A stretch of DNA of 32,926 nucleotides from Caenispirillum bisanense (GTDB lineage Bacteria > Pseudomonadota > Alphaproteobacteria > Rhodospirillales > UBA2165): assembly GCA_945877815.1 (NCBI GenBank), contig CAMDWJ010000041.1:1-32926 (forward strand), given 5' to 3'. The translations under genes were made by a program, and so were the position numbers. Position 1 is the first letter of the stretch. Each line of letters begins with the position of its first letter. This document shows positions 1 to 7,293 of this stretch, one piece after another. Under the pieces are notes generated by a model, which saw only the letters and a list, made by a program, of their open reading frames with translations, ran no database searches and had not been told where the DNA came from.

Positions 1-183
1 ATCGAATTCCATGATGTCTTCGGGTTCGACAAGTTCGGGGCTGCGCGAGCGCGACAAGAAATAATGATCGGGATTGTCCGGATTGCGCACGCTGATATGG
101 CCCCAGGCATCGACAATGCCTTCATTGGCGAGGATGCGGTTGCCGGCGACGAGTTCACGGATGAGTGCTGGTAAGTCGGTCAT
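1..183 (-). CDS. Class II aldolase/adducin family protein (N-terminal part, cut by window edge)
   Basis: Only the first 61 residues are inside the window; the gene continues past base 1. The translation carries a GHISVR stretch near residue 28, which fits the start of class II aldolase/adducin domains (Zn-dependent aldol cleavage or decarboxylation of small hydroxy or keto acids, cytosolic). The metal-binding histidines further on cannot be seen. The start ATG overlaps the stop of the upstream binding-protein gene in an ATGA arrangement (4 bp), so translational coupling is likely. The context (isochorismatase-like hydrolase, then TctC-like protein, then this gene) suggests breakdown of an imported organic acid, but the substrate is unknown. 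Confident on family, not on reaction. Confidence 0.8.
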   Translation of the reverse strand, partial: MTDLPALIRELVAGNRILANEGIVDAWGHISVRNPDNPDHYFLSRSRSPELVEPEDIMEFD

Positions 184-1214
184 ATTTTGTCCAATCCCAT
201 TGCTTTTTTGATCTTCTCGACGGTCTCAGGCTTGATGGCCATGATCTCGTCCACGAAATCGCGGATTTCCGTGCCGGTAATCGGCGCGATTTCGAATTTC
301 AGCTTCTCGGCCTCGGCGAGGAATTCAGGATCGCGCAAGTTCGCCATATAGGCTTTTTCCAATGCGGCGACGCGATCGAGCGGCACGCCGGGAGCTACGG
401 CCAATGCACGGTCTTCGATGCCCCATTCGACGAATTTCATGATCTGCCGATCCTCGTCATTGCGCGCGAATGACGACAGCAGCGGCACGTTCGGCAGATC
501 GGGGTGCGGCTTGGAGGCGAACTGGACCAGATGGGCCAACTTTCCCTCACTCACCCACTGCGGTCGGGTGCTTTTCCAGCCGTCATATTGCGCGCATAGC
601 CCGTGGACTTCGTTGCGCTCCATGGCGATGCGCACTTCGTTGCCGCCGGGATAGCCCAGGACCATCTTGAATTTTGTGCCGATCAGATTGTTGGCGGCGA
701 GTGGATAGGTATAGGTCAGGCTGCCTGTGTCGAAGGAGCCGATGATATCTTCCTTCAGCTTGGCATCCGTGACGGTGAGTGTCGGTGCGGTATTGAGCAC
801 CGTGCAGGTGACGACCACTTCGCCCCAACCGCCCAGCCAATGCCATTTCCGCGGATCGTATTTGGGTGCTGCATCGCCCAGCACCACGCGTTTTGCGGTC
901 TGGCTCAACGGCGTGATCAGGACGGTACCGTCCTTGGGCAGTACGTTATAGACATTGTTGAGGGCGACGACGCCGCCCGCACCCAATTGGTGTTCGACGA
1001 CTATGCGCGGGTTACCGGGGATATGCTTGCTCATATAGCGCGACAAGGTCTGCGCGAAGGTGGAATAAAGTCCGCCCGCTCCAACGCCGACATAGATGCT
1101 GAGCGTCTTTCCCTTATAGAAATCCTCGACGGTATCGGCCTGTACGACGCCGGGGGGCGCGATGAAGGCGAACGCGGCGAGTACTGCGAGCGCAGCCGGG
1201 ACTCCCTTGATCAC
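180..1214 (-). CDS. TctC/Bug-type tripartite tricarboxylate transporter substrate-binding protein
   Basis: A 344-residue periplasmic solute-binding protein. It starts with a signal peptide (about residues 1-26, ending VVQA before DTVEDFYKGK). The FYKGKTLSIYVGVGAGGLYS segment and the later GAGGVVALNNVYN segment are typical of the Bug/TctC family, where they line the carboxylate-binding cleft. The start is GTG at 1214, chosen because GGGAGGA lies 5 bases upstream. It follows the isochorismatase-like gene by 47 bp and overlaps the aldolase start by 4 bp. No TctA or TctB membrane subunit lies in the window, so the transport partner must be elsewhere. Ligand unknown; dicarboxylates or aromatic acids are usual in the family. 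Confidence 0.88.
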   Translation of the reverse strand: MIKGVPAALAVLAAFAFIAPPGVVQADTVEDFYKGKTLSIYVGVGAGGLYSTFAQTLSRYMSKHIPGNPRIVVEHQLGAGGVVALNNVYNVLPKDGTVLITPLSQTAKRVVLGDAAPKYDPRKWHWLGGWGEVVVTCTVLNTAPTLTVTDAKLKEDIIGSFDTGSLTYTYPLAANNLIGTKFKMVLGYPGGNEVRIAMERNEVHGLCAQYDGWKSTRPQWVSEGKLAHLVQFASKPHPDLPNVPLLSSFARNDEDRQIMKFVEWGIEDRALAVAPGVPLDRVAALEKAYMANLRDPEFLAEAEKLKFEIAPITGTEIRDFVDEIMAIKPETVEKIKKAMGLDKI

Positions 1215-1261
1215 GGTATCCTCCCTGGATGTCTTGTTTTGACGCGCGTTTAGCGCGCTTG

Positions 1262-1969
1262 TTATTCGGCGGCGTGGGCTTTGACGGCTCCTTGGCGTAT
1301 CAGTTCGATGGTTTCCTCGGCGGTACGCACGTCGCCGAAGGTCTCGAAAACATTGTTGAGCGTGGCCAGATGATGATCCTCGATTCGCGCCGCGTTGGCA
1401 TCTGACACCATAATCATACGAAAATTCATCATCATCGCGTCGATCGCTGTGGTCATGCAGCAGACGTTGGTCAACGTGCCAACAACAACAACGTTTTCGT
1501 TGCCGCGCGCCCTTAGGATTTCGGCGAGATTCGACGATTCCGGCAGAAAGGCGCTATAGCGCCGCTTGGGCACCCACAGGTCGCCGGGTGCCGTGTCGAG
1601 TTCGTGCCACAGCGCATGCATGTGGCTGCCGGCTCGCAATCCGTCGAGATCGCCCTGGGTTCGTTCGGCGGAATTCAACCGTTCATAGAAGACCGACCAG
1701 GATTTCAGATCGTTTTCGTCGTGGGTCATTTGGATCCACACGACCGCGCTGCCGGCGGCACGCGCTGCGGCAGTCAGGCGATTGATCGCCGGTACGATCG
1801 CCCTGGCACTCGCCACCTCGACGGGAGCGCCCGGTTCGACGAAATAATTTTGCATATCGACAACGATCAGGGCCGTCTTGTCGGCGGCGATCCGGCTGAT
1901 GGTATTGAACTGCCCACGCCGCTGTAAAACGCGCTCCGCGACGTCGGGACGGATCGGATTCGATGTCAT
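1262..1969 (-). CDS. Isochorismatase-family cysteine hydrolase
   Basis: 235 residues. The triad expected for this family is visible: Asp38 in VVDMQNYF, Lys135 in VPKRRYSAF and Cys170 in GTLTNVCCMTTA (Cys171 follows directly). Members hydrolyse amides or vinyl ethers of small molecules (N-carbamoylsarcosine, nicotinamide, biuret, isochorismate), so the exact substrate cannot be assigned. The reading frame stays open for about 165 codons upstream, but ATG 1969 is preferred: GGGAAGG precedes it and the conserved domain begins just inside it. This is the first gene of a three-gene minus-strand operon with a TctC-like protein and a class II aldolase, which suggests catabolism of an imported amide or acid. 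Confidence 0.87.
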   Translation of the reverse strand: MTSNPIRPDVAERVLQRRGQFNTISRIAADKTALIVVDMQNYFVEPGAPVEVASARAIVPAINRLTAAARAAGSAVVWIQMTHDENDLKSWSVFYERLNSAERTQGDLDGLRAGSHMHALWHELDTAPGDLWVPKRRYSAFLPESSNLAEILRARGNENVVVVGTLTNVCCMTTAIDAMMMNFRMIMVSDANAARIEDHHLATLNNVFETFGDVRTAEETIELIRQGAVKAHAAE

Positions 1970-2127
1970 GTGGCCTTCCCGATTTTTATCGTCTCGCCGA
2001 TCATATGCGCCGCTTCCCGTCCGTGCAAAGGCGGCAAATGACTTCGTGCGTAGCGAAATCTGAACCGGGGGCTGTACGTAGCGTTCATGGTAAGTTCCAC
2101 TTTCGAAACCTCTCGTCTCGCTTCGGC

Positions 2128-2158
2128 TACAGTTGTAAGGTCGCCCTAACGAACTGTA
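2128..2158. promoter_or_regulatory. Inverted repeat in the divergent intergenic region
   Basis: TACAGTT (2128-2134) and AACTGTA (2152-2158) form perfect 7-bp arms about 24 bp apart (start to start), placed about 30 bp before the CBS-protein start. It lies in the 217-bp region between the divergent isochorismatase-like and CBS genes. It could be an operator or chance; nothing identifies a regulator. The rest of the region shows no gene. Confidence 0.25.
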
Positions 2159-2186
2159 CGGCCTATCGAAGTTTGGGGGAGATAGA

Positions 2187-2588
2187 ATGGCTGATGGCGC
2201 GGCGACCGTGGCTGATTTGCTCGCATCGAAAGAGAAAAAGCAGATTATTGCCACAGACGAGACAGCGACGTTGGCGGAGGCTGCGGGGATCCTCACGCGC
2301 AACCGGATCGGTTTGCTTCTGGTCATCGACAAGAACAAGGGGTTCAGGGGACTGTTGTCGGAACGCGACGTGGTCAAGGCGCTGGCCCAACGCGGCGCCG
2401 AAGCGGCGGCGACGACGGTGGGCGATGTCGCGACCCATACGGTGCGCGCCTGCGACCCGACCCGCACGCTTCAATCCGTTCTTCAAACCATGGAAGAGGG
2501 TCATTTTCGCCACATGCCGGTGGTCGAAGGCGGACAAATCCGCGGTGTCCTCAGCATCACGGATATCCTAAAATTCCTGAAGGGCTGA
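2187..2588 (+). CDS. Two-CBS-domain protein
   Basis: 133 residues made almost entirely of one CBS pair (Bateman module). The first CBS covers about residues 12-65 (ATLAEAAGILTRNRIGLLLV, then FRGLLSERDVVKAL). The second covers about residues 75-133 (TRTLQSVLQTMEEGHFRHMP, then GVLSITDILKFL). CBS pairs commonly bind AMP, ATP or SAM and act as energy-state sensors. There is no attached enzyme or channel domain, so it probably acts on a partner. GGGGGAGA precedes the ATG by about 6 bases. The next gene, 96 bp downstream on the same strand, ends in a cyclic-nucleotide-binding domain, so the two may form one nucleotide-sensing unit (inference). Confidence 0.9.
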   Translation: MADGAATVADLLASKEKKQIIATDETATLAEAAGILTRNRIGLLLVIDKNKGFRGLLSERDVVKALAQRGAEAAATTVGDVATHTVRACDPTRTLQSVLQTMEEGHFRHMPVVEGGQIRGVLSITDILKFLKG

Positions 2589-2598
2589 CGAGGCGGAA

Positions 2599-2663
2599 AT
2601 CTTCGCTGTTTGAGATGACCGTTCGAAGATAAACGTCCAATAAGAACCCGGATTCAAATCCGG
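2599..2663. repeat. Two dyads between the CBS and cNMP-binding genes
   Basis: ATCTTCG (2599-2605) pairs with CGAAGAT (2624-2630). CCGGATT (2648-2654) pairs with AATCCGG (2657-2663) around only two bases. The second is nearly a perfect 16-bp palindrome ending 21 bp before the GTG at 2685. With a 2-base centre it suits a dimeric DNA-binding protein better than an RNA hairpin. The first could be a weak attenuator stem. No known consensus is recognised. Confidence 0.35.
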
Positions 2664-2684
2664 AACATATTAAGGGTGTATGAC

Positions 2685-4607
2685 GTGGCGAAACCATCGG
2701 AGGTCCGGTACGAGGTTCATGTCAACGACGGTGGACGGTGGACCGTGTTCACTGATGCCTCGACCCGGGGGCGCGCAATAAAAGAAGCCCAAGCGCTGCT
2801 CGGCAACGGCAAGTTCGATGCCGCCAAGGTGACCGAGGATCGCGGCCAAACCCGCGAAATTCTGGTTTGGCAGAAAGAAGCGCAGCGCGTCCAAAAAGCC
2901 GAAACGATAACGCCGGTCGAGGACGCGCCGGTTTGCGAAAAACTCGACGATTTTTATGTATTTGAAGCCCGCATCACGGCGGGTCGCTTGCTGCGCCAAT
3001 TCATGGATACCCGCGCGATAACGCCGCTCGAATTTTTCCATGACACTGGATTGATCCGCGAGTTCACGCGCAACGACGACATGAAATTGCAGGCCATGCA
3101 GTGCATTGCCGGCATTCTCGCGCGCAAGACCAAGAAGAAACCCGTCGAGATGATGGATTTCCTCGAGAATATCGCCGACGAGATGACCAAACGCGCCCAA
3201 GCACTGGACGATCTAGACCGCTATTCGGGGACATTGGACGGCGGCATCGGCGCTTCGGTCGCCGAAATCGCAAAAATGGTTGGCCCTGGCGAACGCGACG
3301 TCGCGCTTCGCGGTGTGCTTGCGAGGCGCTTACGCAAATCGCGCGATTGGGAAGGCAAGCTGATCGCGATGCTCGATCTCGCCGATAAAAGTACCGGCCA
3401 GGACGGGTTTGCGCTGATCGACGAGGCGATTGCCGAAATTCTCGACGGGTCCGAAGCGGTCCAGGAATTATTGGGCTATCGGCGCAATTTGGCCACCGCG
3501 CTCGAAGTGATGATCCAGGTGGTGACCGGCGCGCACCGCCAAGGTGGCGACGACGCCCCGACGGTGCTGTCGCGCCTGAGCGCCACGATCGAACGCGGTC
3601 AATTGCCCCGCGCGCGCGCCAGCCTGACCGATCGAGTGATCCGGACGCTCTCCAGTCTGGCGCCTTTGACCAAGGGCGATCGGCGCGTACAACAAGGTGC
3701 GTTCCGCACCCTGGCGCAACAGCTGATCGGCTCGACGATGTTCGTCAATTCCGGCGCACTGTGCGTCGCGGCGACGCTCCGCGCGAAAAGCGTGATGAAG
3801 GACGAATTTGCCGACGAAAGCACCGACGAGGCGATCCAGGTGATGATCGCCTTGCTTCCGACATTCGCGACCAAGTTGGGTTACCTCCTCGATCTCCATG
3901 GAACGGATTTCGGCGCGCGCTCCCAGGAACACATCATTTCGTGTTTGGCCGATCTGCTCGCCAGCATCACCTCGGTCGCACAGATCGAGGAGCGGGGGGC
4001 TTCCAACGAACGGATCGTGCGGGCCGCCGCCGGTATCCGCGATCGGCTGCTGGCGACCACACTGCCGCAGGAATGGCGCCAAAGGTTCGCGAAGCGCATC
4101 TACGATTTGTTGATCACCCACGCCAATCCCAGTGTGGTGGCACAGGCTGCGCCTGCTGCGCGCCAAACCCAATCTGTGGCCCAACCGACAAAATCGGACC
4201 AGGTTGCGGCAAATCGTGCTGTGACGGCACCGGCAAAGTCGGCGGCCGAAGAGGCCAAGCGCACCTTTGCGGCCGGAGAGATTCTTTTCAGCGAGGGTGA
4301 GGCCGGCGACATCGCCTACCTCATCGTGTCTGGCTCTGTGGACATTTTGAAGCGCGCGGGCGAGCGCGATATCGTCATCGGCCAAGTCGGGCCGGGCGAT
4401 ATCATCGGCGAAATGGCGCTCATCGATTCCCAGCCGCGCATGGCGAGTGCTCGCACAACGGTCGAGACGATTGTGAATGTCATCCCGCGCGAGGCGATCA
4501 AGGCGCGCTTGGACAAGCTTGAGAAATTCGATCCGGTCTTGCGCCGTTTGATGGGCACCTTCGTCGATCGGATGCGCGATTTCCGCTATATCTCGGCGGA
4601 TTCCTAG
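2685..4607 (+). CDS. Large helical protein with C-terminal cyclic-nucleotide-binding domain
   Basis: 640 residues. Residues 1-65 look like a small alpha/beta domain (RYEVHVNDGGRWTVF). Residues 80-480 are mostly helical with no family I recognise. A Pro/Ala/Gln-rich linker follows at about 482-525. The C-terminus is a CRP-like cyclic-nucleotide-binding domain with the phosphate-binding cassette GEMALIDSQPRMAS, including Glu576 and Arg585, the usual cNMP contacts. There is no HTH, kinase or cyclase domain and no membrane segment, so it looks like a cytosolic cNMP-responsive scaffold or regulator. GTG 2685 is preferred over GTG 2676 because AAGGG (2672-2676) then sits 8 bases upstream. It is 96 bp behind a CBS-pair gene on the same strand. 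Confidence 0.82.
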   Translation: MAKPSEVRYEVHVNDGGRWTVFTDASTRGRAIKEAQALLGNGKFDAAKVTEDRGQTREILVWQKEAQRVQKAETITPVEDAPVCEKLDDFYVFEARITAGRLLRQFMDTRAITPLEFFHDTGLIREFTRNDDMKLQAMQCIAGILARKTKKKPVEMMDFLENIADEMTKRAQALDDLDRYSGTLDGGIGASVAEIAKMVGPGERDVALRGVLARRLRKSRDWEGKLIAMLDLADKSTGQDGFALIDEAIAEILDGSEAVQELLGYRRNLATALEVMIQVVTGAHRQGGDDAPTVLSRLSATIERGQLPRARASLTDRVIRTLSSLAPLTKGDRRVQQGAFRTLAQQLIGSTMFVNSGALCVAATLRAKSVMKDEFADESTDEAIQVMIALLPTFATKLGYLLDLHGTDFGARSQEHIISCLADLLASITSVAQIEERGASNERIVRAAAGIRDRLLATTLPQEWRQRFAKRIYDLLITHANPSVVAQAAPAARQTQSVAQPTKSDQVAANRAVTAPAKSAAEEAKRTFAAGEILFSEGEAGDIAYLIVSGSVDILKRAGERDIVIGQVGPGDIIGEMALIDSQPRMASARTTVETIVNVIPREAIKARLDKLEKFDPVLRRLMGTFVDRMRDFRYISADS

Positions 4608-4636
4608 GCCCCACCTTCAGATGAAGCTCTAAATGC

Positions 4637-4718
4637 CGTCATTCCCGCGAAGGCGGGAATCCAGGGATGTTTGAAAAGGACTGGTTTCCGGCTCTCGCTT
4701 CGCTCGGCCGGAATGACG
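4637..4718. repeat. Intergenic hairpin repeat (REP/MITE-like) after the cNMP-domain gene
   Basis: The outer arms CGTCATTCC (4637-4645) and GGAATGACG (4710-4718) are perfect 9-bp inverted repeats. Inside them ATTCCCGC (4641-4648) and GCGGGAAT (4653-4660) form a tight hairpin. The CGTCATTCCCGCGAAGGCGG type of sequence is, from memory, a widespread intergenic repeat in Proteobacteria. It lies 29 bp after a stop codon and may also end transcription. Only this copy is in the window. Confidence 0.6.
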
Positions 4719-4779
4719 ACGGAGTAAAAATCGCGATTGATGCAGAGTTTCCCTCTGACTTCGGCCGGCGTGATTTTTC

Positions 4780-4809
4780 TTGACCCAAGGCTGCCTTTTC
4801 AGGCATAAT
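4780..4809 (+). promoter_or_regulatory. Candidate sigma70-type promoter
   Basis: TTGACC (4780-4785), 18 bp, CATAAT (4804-4809): five of six matches to each consensus box. Transcription would start near 4816 and run towards the TctC-like gene at 5191, giving a leader of about 375 bases. That leader would contain the hairpin element at 4853-4916 and the direct repeats at 4953-5122. It could instead drive an unannotated small RNA. This call is by motif only. Confidence 0.5.
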
Positions 4810-4852
4810 GTTCTTGTTTTGTACTATAAATTAGATGGTTATTCCAATAGCT

Positions 4853-4916
4853 CGTCATCGCCCGGTTGATCTGGGCGATCCATCGATGGATGCCCCGGAC
4901 AAGCCGGGGCATGACG
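4853..4916. repeat. Cloverleaf-like intergenic repeat
   Basis: Outer arms CGTCAT (4853-4858) and ATGACG (4911-4916) enclose two hairpins. The first is CGCCC (4859-4863) with GGGCG (4873-4877). The second is GCCCCGG (4892-4898) with CCGGGGC (4904-4910) around the loop ACAAG. The GGACAAGCCGGGGCATGACG type of sequence is, from memory, a frequent intergenic repeat in alphaproteobacteria. The layout, with terminal inverted repeats and inner stems, resembles the neighbouring element at 4637-4718 but the sequence differs. No coding potential was seen in 4608-5190. Confidence 0.55.
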
Positions 4917-4952
4917 GGTGAATGGATAACCCGAGCCGATTACCAAATAACG

Positions 4953-5122
4953 ATGCGAAGAAATACACACTCCATGCACAGTAAATGCCTAGATCATGCC
5001 CATAAGATGCACACAAAATGCGAAGATCATGCCTAGATGAATGTGCATTTAGCCGAGGTTGAGACGGCGGATTTCCTGGCTTTTACCGACGCGATGCCTA
5101 GAAATGTACATAAATGCCTAGA
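4953..5122 (+). repeat. Six direct repeats ATGCNNAGA upstream of a TctC-like gene
   Basis: ATGCGAAGA occurs at 4953 and 5018. ATGCCTAGA occurs at 4985, 5029, 5094 and 5114. All are on the plus strand. Start-to-start distances are 32, 33, 11, 65 and 20 bp, close to multiples of 10.8, so the copies lie on nearly the same helix face. The block ends 68 bp before the ATG at 5191. It may be a cooperative operator array. No known regulator consensus is recognised. Confidence 0.5.
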
Positions 5123-5190
5123 GATTCGCGCAGATTGAGGCTTCGGAAGAAATGAGGTCCAATTCGACGCAGCAAAACAGGGAGGCAAAA

Positions 5191-6225
5191 ATGCGCGCTC
5201 GTTTCGGTTTCAAGCTCTGGCTGTCCGTCTGCTCCGTGCTCATCGGTCTCGCCGTTTTCGCCGACCTGGCTGCAGCGCAGGATGCCAAGTTCTTCTACAA
5301 GGGCAAGACGATCAAATTTCTCGTCGGTTACGGCACCGGCGGCGGGTACGACGCCTATGCGCGCATGCTGGCGCCGCATTTCGCCAAGGCGCTCGATGCG
5401 ACCGTCATCGTCCAAAACCAGCCGGGTGCGGGCGGGCTCGTGGCGCTTAACGGTGTCTATGCCTCGTCCGGCGACGGCACGCAGATTATGATCGTCAACG
5501 GAACCGCGGCCGGCCTCTCGCAGCTCGTCGGCGATTCCAACGTGCGTTACGATCTCACCAAGGTCAGCAATCTCGGCGTCGTGTCCTCCTCGCCCTGGAT
5601 CTGGGTCGCGGGCCCGAAATCCACGCTCACCAAGCCTGCGGATTTCCTCAAGCCCGGCGCCAAACCCATCTGGGGCGGCGGCGGCCAGATCGACGGCCTT
5701 TCGGACGGCGCCGCGATCACGTGTTTGGCGCTCAAGCTCGATTGCAAGATCGTGCGCGGCTATGAGGGCAGCGCCCAGGTGGCACTCGCGCTGGCGCGCG
5801 GCGAAGTCGATGCGCTCTATGTTTCCGACACCTCGGCCAACAATTACGTCAAAGCGGGCAACGCCATTCCAATCCTCACCATGTCGGCCGACAAATCGCA
5901 GTTCTTCCCCAATGTACCCTCGGTATTCGATGCGGTGAAGCTGACACCCGATCAGAAATGGTGGTTCGAATTCCGTGCGACCCTCGACGATCTCGGACGC
6001 ATTCTCGTCGCCCCGCCGAATTTGCCCAAGGAGCAGCTCGCTTATTTGCAGGACACGATCCGCACCGTGTTGGCCGATCCCGAAGTGATCGCCGAGGGTG
6101 CCAAGACCAATCGATATATCGGCTATCGAGATCCGGCGGCGACCGCGAAAATGTTGGGCACGGTGCTGACCGCAATCACGCCGGCGCAGAAGAAGGCGCT
6201 GACCGACGCGGTGATGAAGGAATAG
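5191..6225 (+). CDS. TctC/Bug-type tripartite tricarboxylate transporter substrate-binding protein
   Basis: 344 residues from ATG 5191, which is chosen over an in-frame ATG at 5152. GGGAGG lies 6 bases upstream, and the protein then begins directly with a signal peptide (hydrophobic 10-28, ending LAAAQ). The mature part has FFYKGKTIKFLVGYGTGGGYDAY split over the first beta-alpha unit and GAGGLVALNGVYA, as in the Bug/TctC fold. It binds small carboxylates in the periplasm for a TTT transporter. No TctA or TctB gene is nearby. It is a single-gene unit behind a 580-bp regulatory-looking region and converges on the VOC operon, whose enzymes may use the imported compound (inference only). Confidence 0.88.
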   Translation: MRARFGFKLWLSVCSVLIGLAVFADLAAAQDAKFFYKGKTIKFLVGYGTGGGYDAYARMLAPHFAKALDATVIVQNQPGAGGLVALNGVYASSGDGTQIMIVNGTAAGLSQLVGDSNVRYDLTKVSNLGVVSSSPWIWVAGPKSTLTKPADFLKPGAKPIWGGGGQIDGLSDGAAITCLALKLDCKIVRGYEGSAQVALALARGEVDALYVSDTSANNYVKAGNAIPILTMSADKSQFFPNVPSVFDAVKLTPDQKWWFEFRATLDDLGRILVAPPNLPKEQLAYLQDTIRTVLADPEVIAEGAKTNRYIGYRDPAATAKMLGTVLTAITPAQKKALTDAVMKE

Positions 6226-6237
6226 AAGCGGAGGATT

Positions 6238-6316
6238 CCCCCCCTCCCTGTCCCTCCCCCTGTCGCGCGTTTTCGCGCGCGCGCGCGTGGAGGGGAGGGT
6301 TGGGGGGGGGGGGGGG
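6238..6316. terminator. G/C-tract hairpin between convergent genes, with a 15-G run
   Basis: CCCTCCCC (6252-6259) pairs with GGGGAGGG (6292-6299). The C run at 6238-6244 can pair with the 15-G run at 6302-6316. The loop side is an alternating CG tract (6274-6287). It sits between the stop codons of two convergent genes, so a bidirectional stop signal is likely, although there is no T tract. The plus-strand G blocks could also form a G-quadruplex. A 15-base homopolymer is prone to sequencing or assembly error, so its exact length is uncertain. Confidence 0.5.
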
Positions 6317-6340
6317 TGATCGCGGTTACCGGAATGCCCT

Positions 6341-7282
6341 CTACGCCACCCAGAGCGCTTCGGCGGCGGGCAGTTTGCCGATCGCCGAGAGCGGCTCGCG
6401 CCCCGGCAGGTAATATTGCAGGAGGCTGCCGTTGATATCGCGCACGAAAACGCTGCGCCGCGCACCGTGCTCGGTGACGCGTTCGACATCGACGCCCTTG
6501 GCCTTCAGCCTGCGTTCGATATCGTCGAGATCGTTCGGATCGTTCAATTCGAACGCGCCGTGATGTAGACCGGGCGCCACACCCGCGATCGGCGCGAAGA
6601 TCGAGAGACTTTGTTCGCGCAAAGATCCGCCCAGAATGACAAAGGGCGTATCGGGGCCGCCGACCAACGGCGTCAGGCCGACAAGGTCGGTATAGTGGCG
6701 ATAAAGGACCTTGTAGTCCGAGGCGACTAGGGTCGCGTGCGAGGCCTTCTTGGTATGCAACACCGCTTCATGGACGCGCTCGATCGGCGGATCGACCGGA
6801 TAGCAGCTTTCGGCGACGGGCGGCGTCGAGCCCGGCGTCCACTGATTGCGGCCGCGCGCATCGACGTCGCCGGTGCGGCGCTCGCGCCAATTGTCGAGCA
6901 CGTCGGTATAGACCTCGAAGCGATTGCCGTCCGGATCGCGCCCGTAGCAGCAATGCGCGATGTCGGCCGATAAGGTGAAATCGAACTTGAAGCCGTATTC
7001 GGCGATCCGCTCGTAGCCCTTCACCAGCTCGATCTCGTTTTCGAGTTCGAAGGCGAGGTGGTGCAAGCCCGGCGTCTTGCCTTGGCCCTGCGGCGTGTCG
7101 AGATCGAACACGGCGGAGTCGTGATAGGTATTGCCGTTCGAAAGAAAGGCGCCCTTCAGGTCGGTACGGCGATAGACCTCCTGCAAGCCCGCGATGTCAT
7201 TGTGCCATTTGGCGGCGGCGCGCCAGTCGTCGACCCAATAGTTCACATGGGTGAGGCGGCGCGGGCGAAAGATCGGCTCCAT
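6341..7282 (-). CDS. Two-domain VOC protein (extradiol-dioxygenase/glyoxalase superfamily)
   Basis: 313 residues from ATG 7282, with AGGAGAG 5 bases upstream. Two VOC modules are seen: about residues 8-128 and 178-300. In the first, the HHE metal set is present as His12 (LTHVNYWV), His75 (GLHHLAFE) and Glu123 (NRFEVY). In the second, His182 (SHATLVA) and the His of GLHHGAFE remain, but the third position is Gln (SLLQYYLP). Classical extradiol dioxygenases use the C-terminal module, so the likely active site here is reversed. It is the last gene of a three-gene operon, 11 bp after the dehydrogenase. The likely role is ring cleavage or another metal-dependent step in aromatic catabolism; the substrate is unknown. 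Confidence 0.82.
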   Translation of the reverse strand: MEPIFRPRRLTHVNYWVDDWRAAAKWHNDIAGLQEVYRRTDLKGAFLSNGNTYHDSAVFDLDTPQGQGKTPGLHHLAFELENEIELVKGYERIAEYGFKFDFTLSADIAHCCYGRDPDGNRFEVYTDVLDNWRERRTGDVDARGRNQWTPGSTPPVAESCYPVDPPIERVHEAVLHTKKASHATLVASDYKVLYRHYTDLVGLTPLVGGPDTPFVILGGSLREQSLSIFAPIAGVAPGLHHGAFELNDPNDLDDIERRLKAKGVDVERVTEHGARRSVFVRDINGSLLQYYLPGREPLSAIGKLPAAEALWVA

Positions 7283-7293
7283 TTTATCTCTCC

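Noticed and set aside
1970-2467. N-terminal extension of the isochorismatase-like gene
   Set aside because: The frame stays open but the added sequence has no homology, overlaps the divergent CBS gene and lacks a ribosome site; ATG 1969 has one.
4953-5122. CRISPR array
   Set aside because: Repeats are only 9 bases, gaps vary from 11 to 65 bp and no cas gene is present.
5098-6489. 463-codon open frame antisense to the second TctC-like gene
   Set aside because: Runs through the G/C-tract terminator and has a low-complexity start; it is a shadow of a well-supported secreted protein gene.
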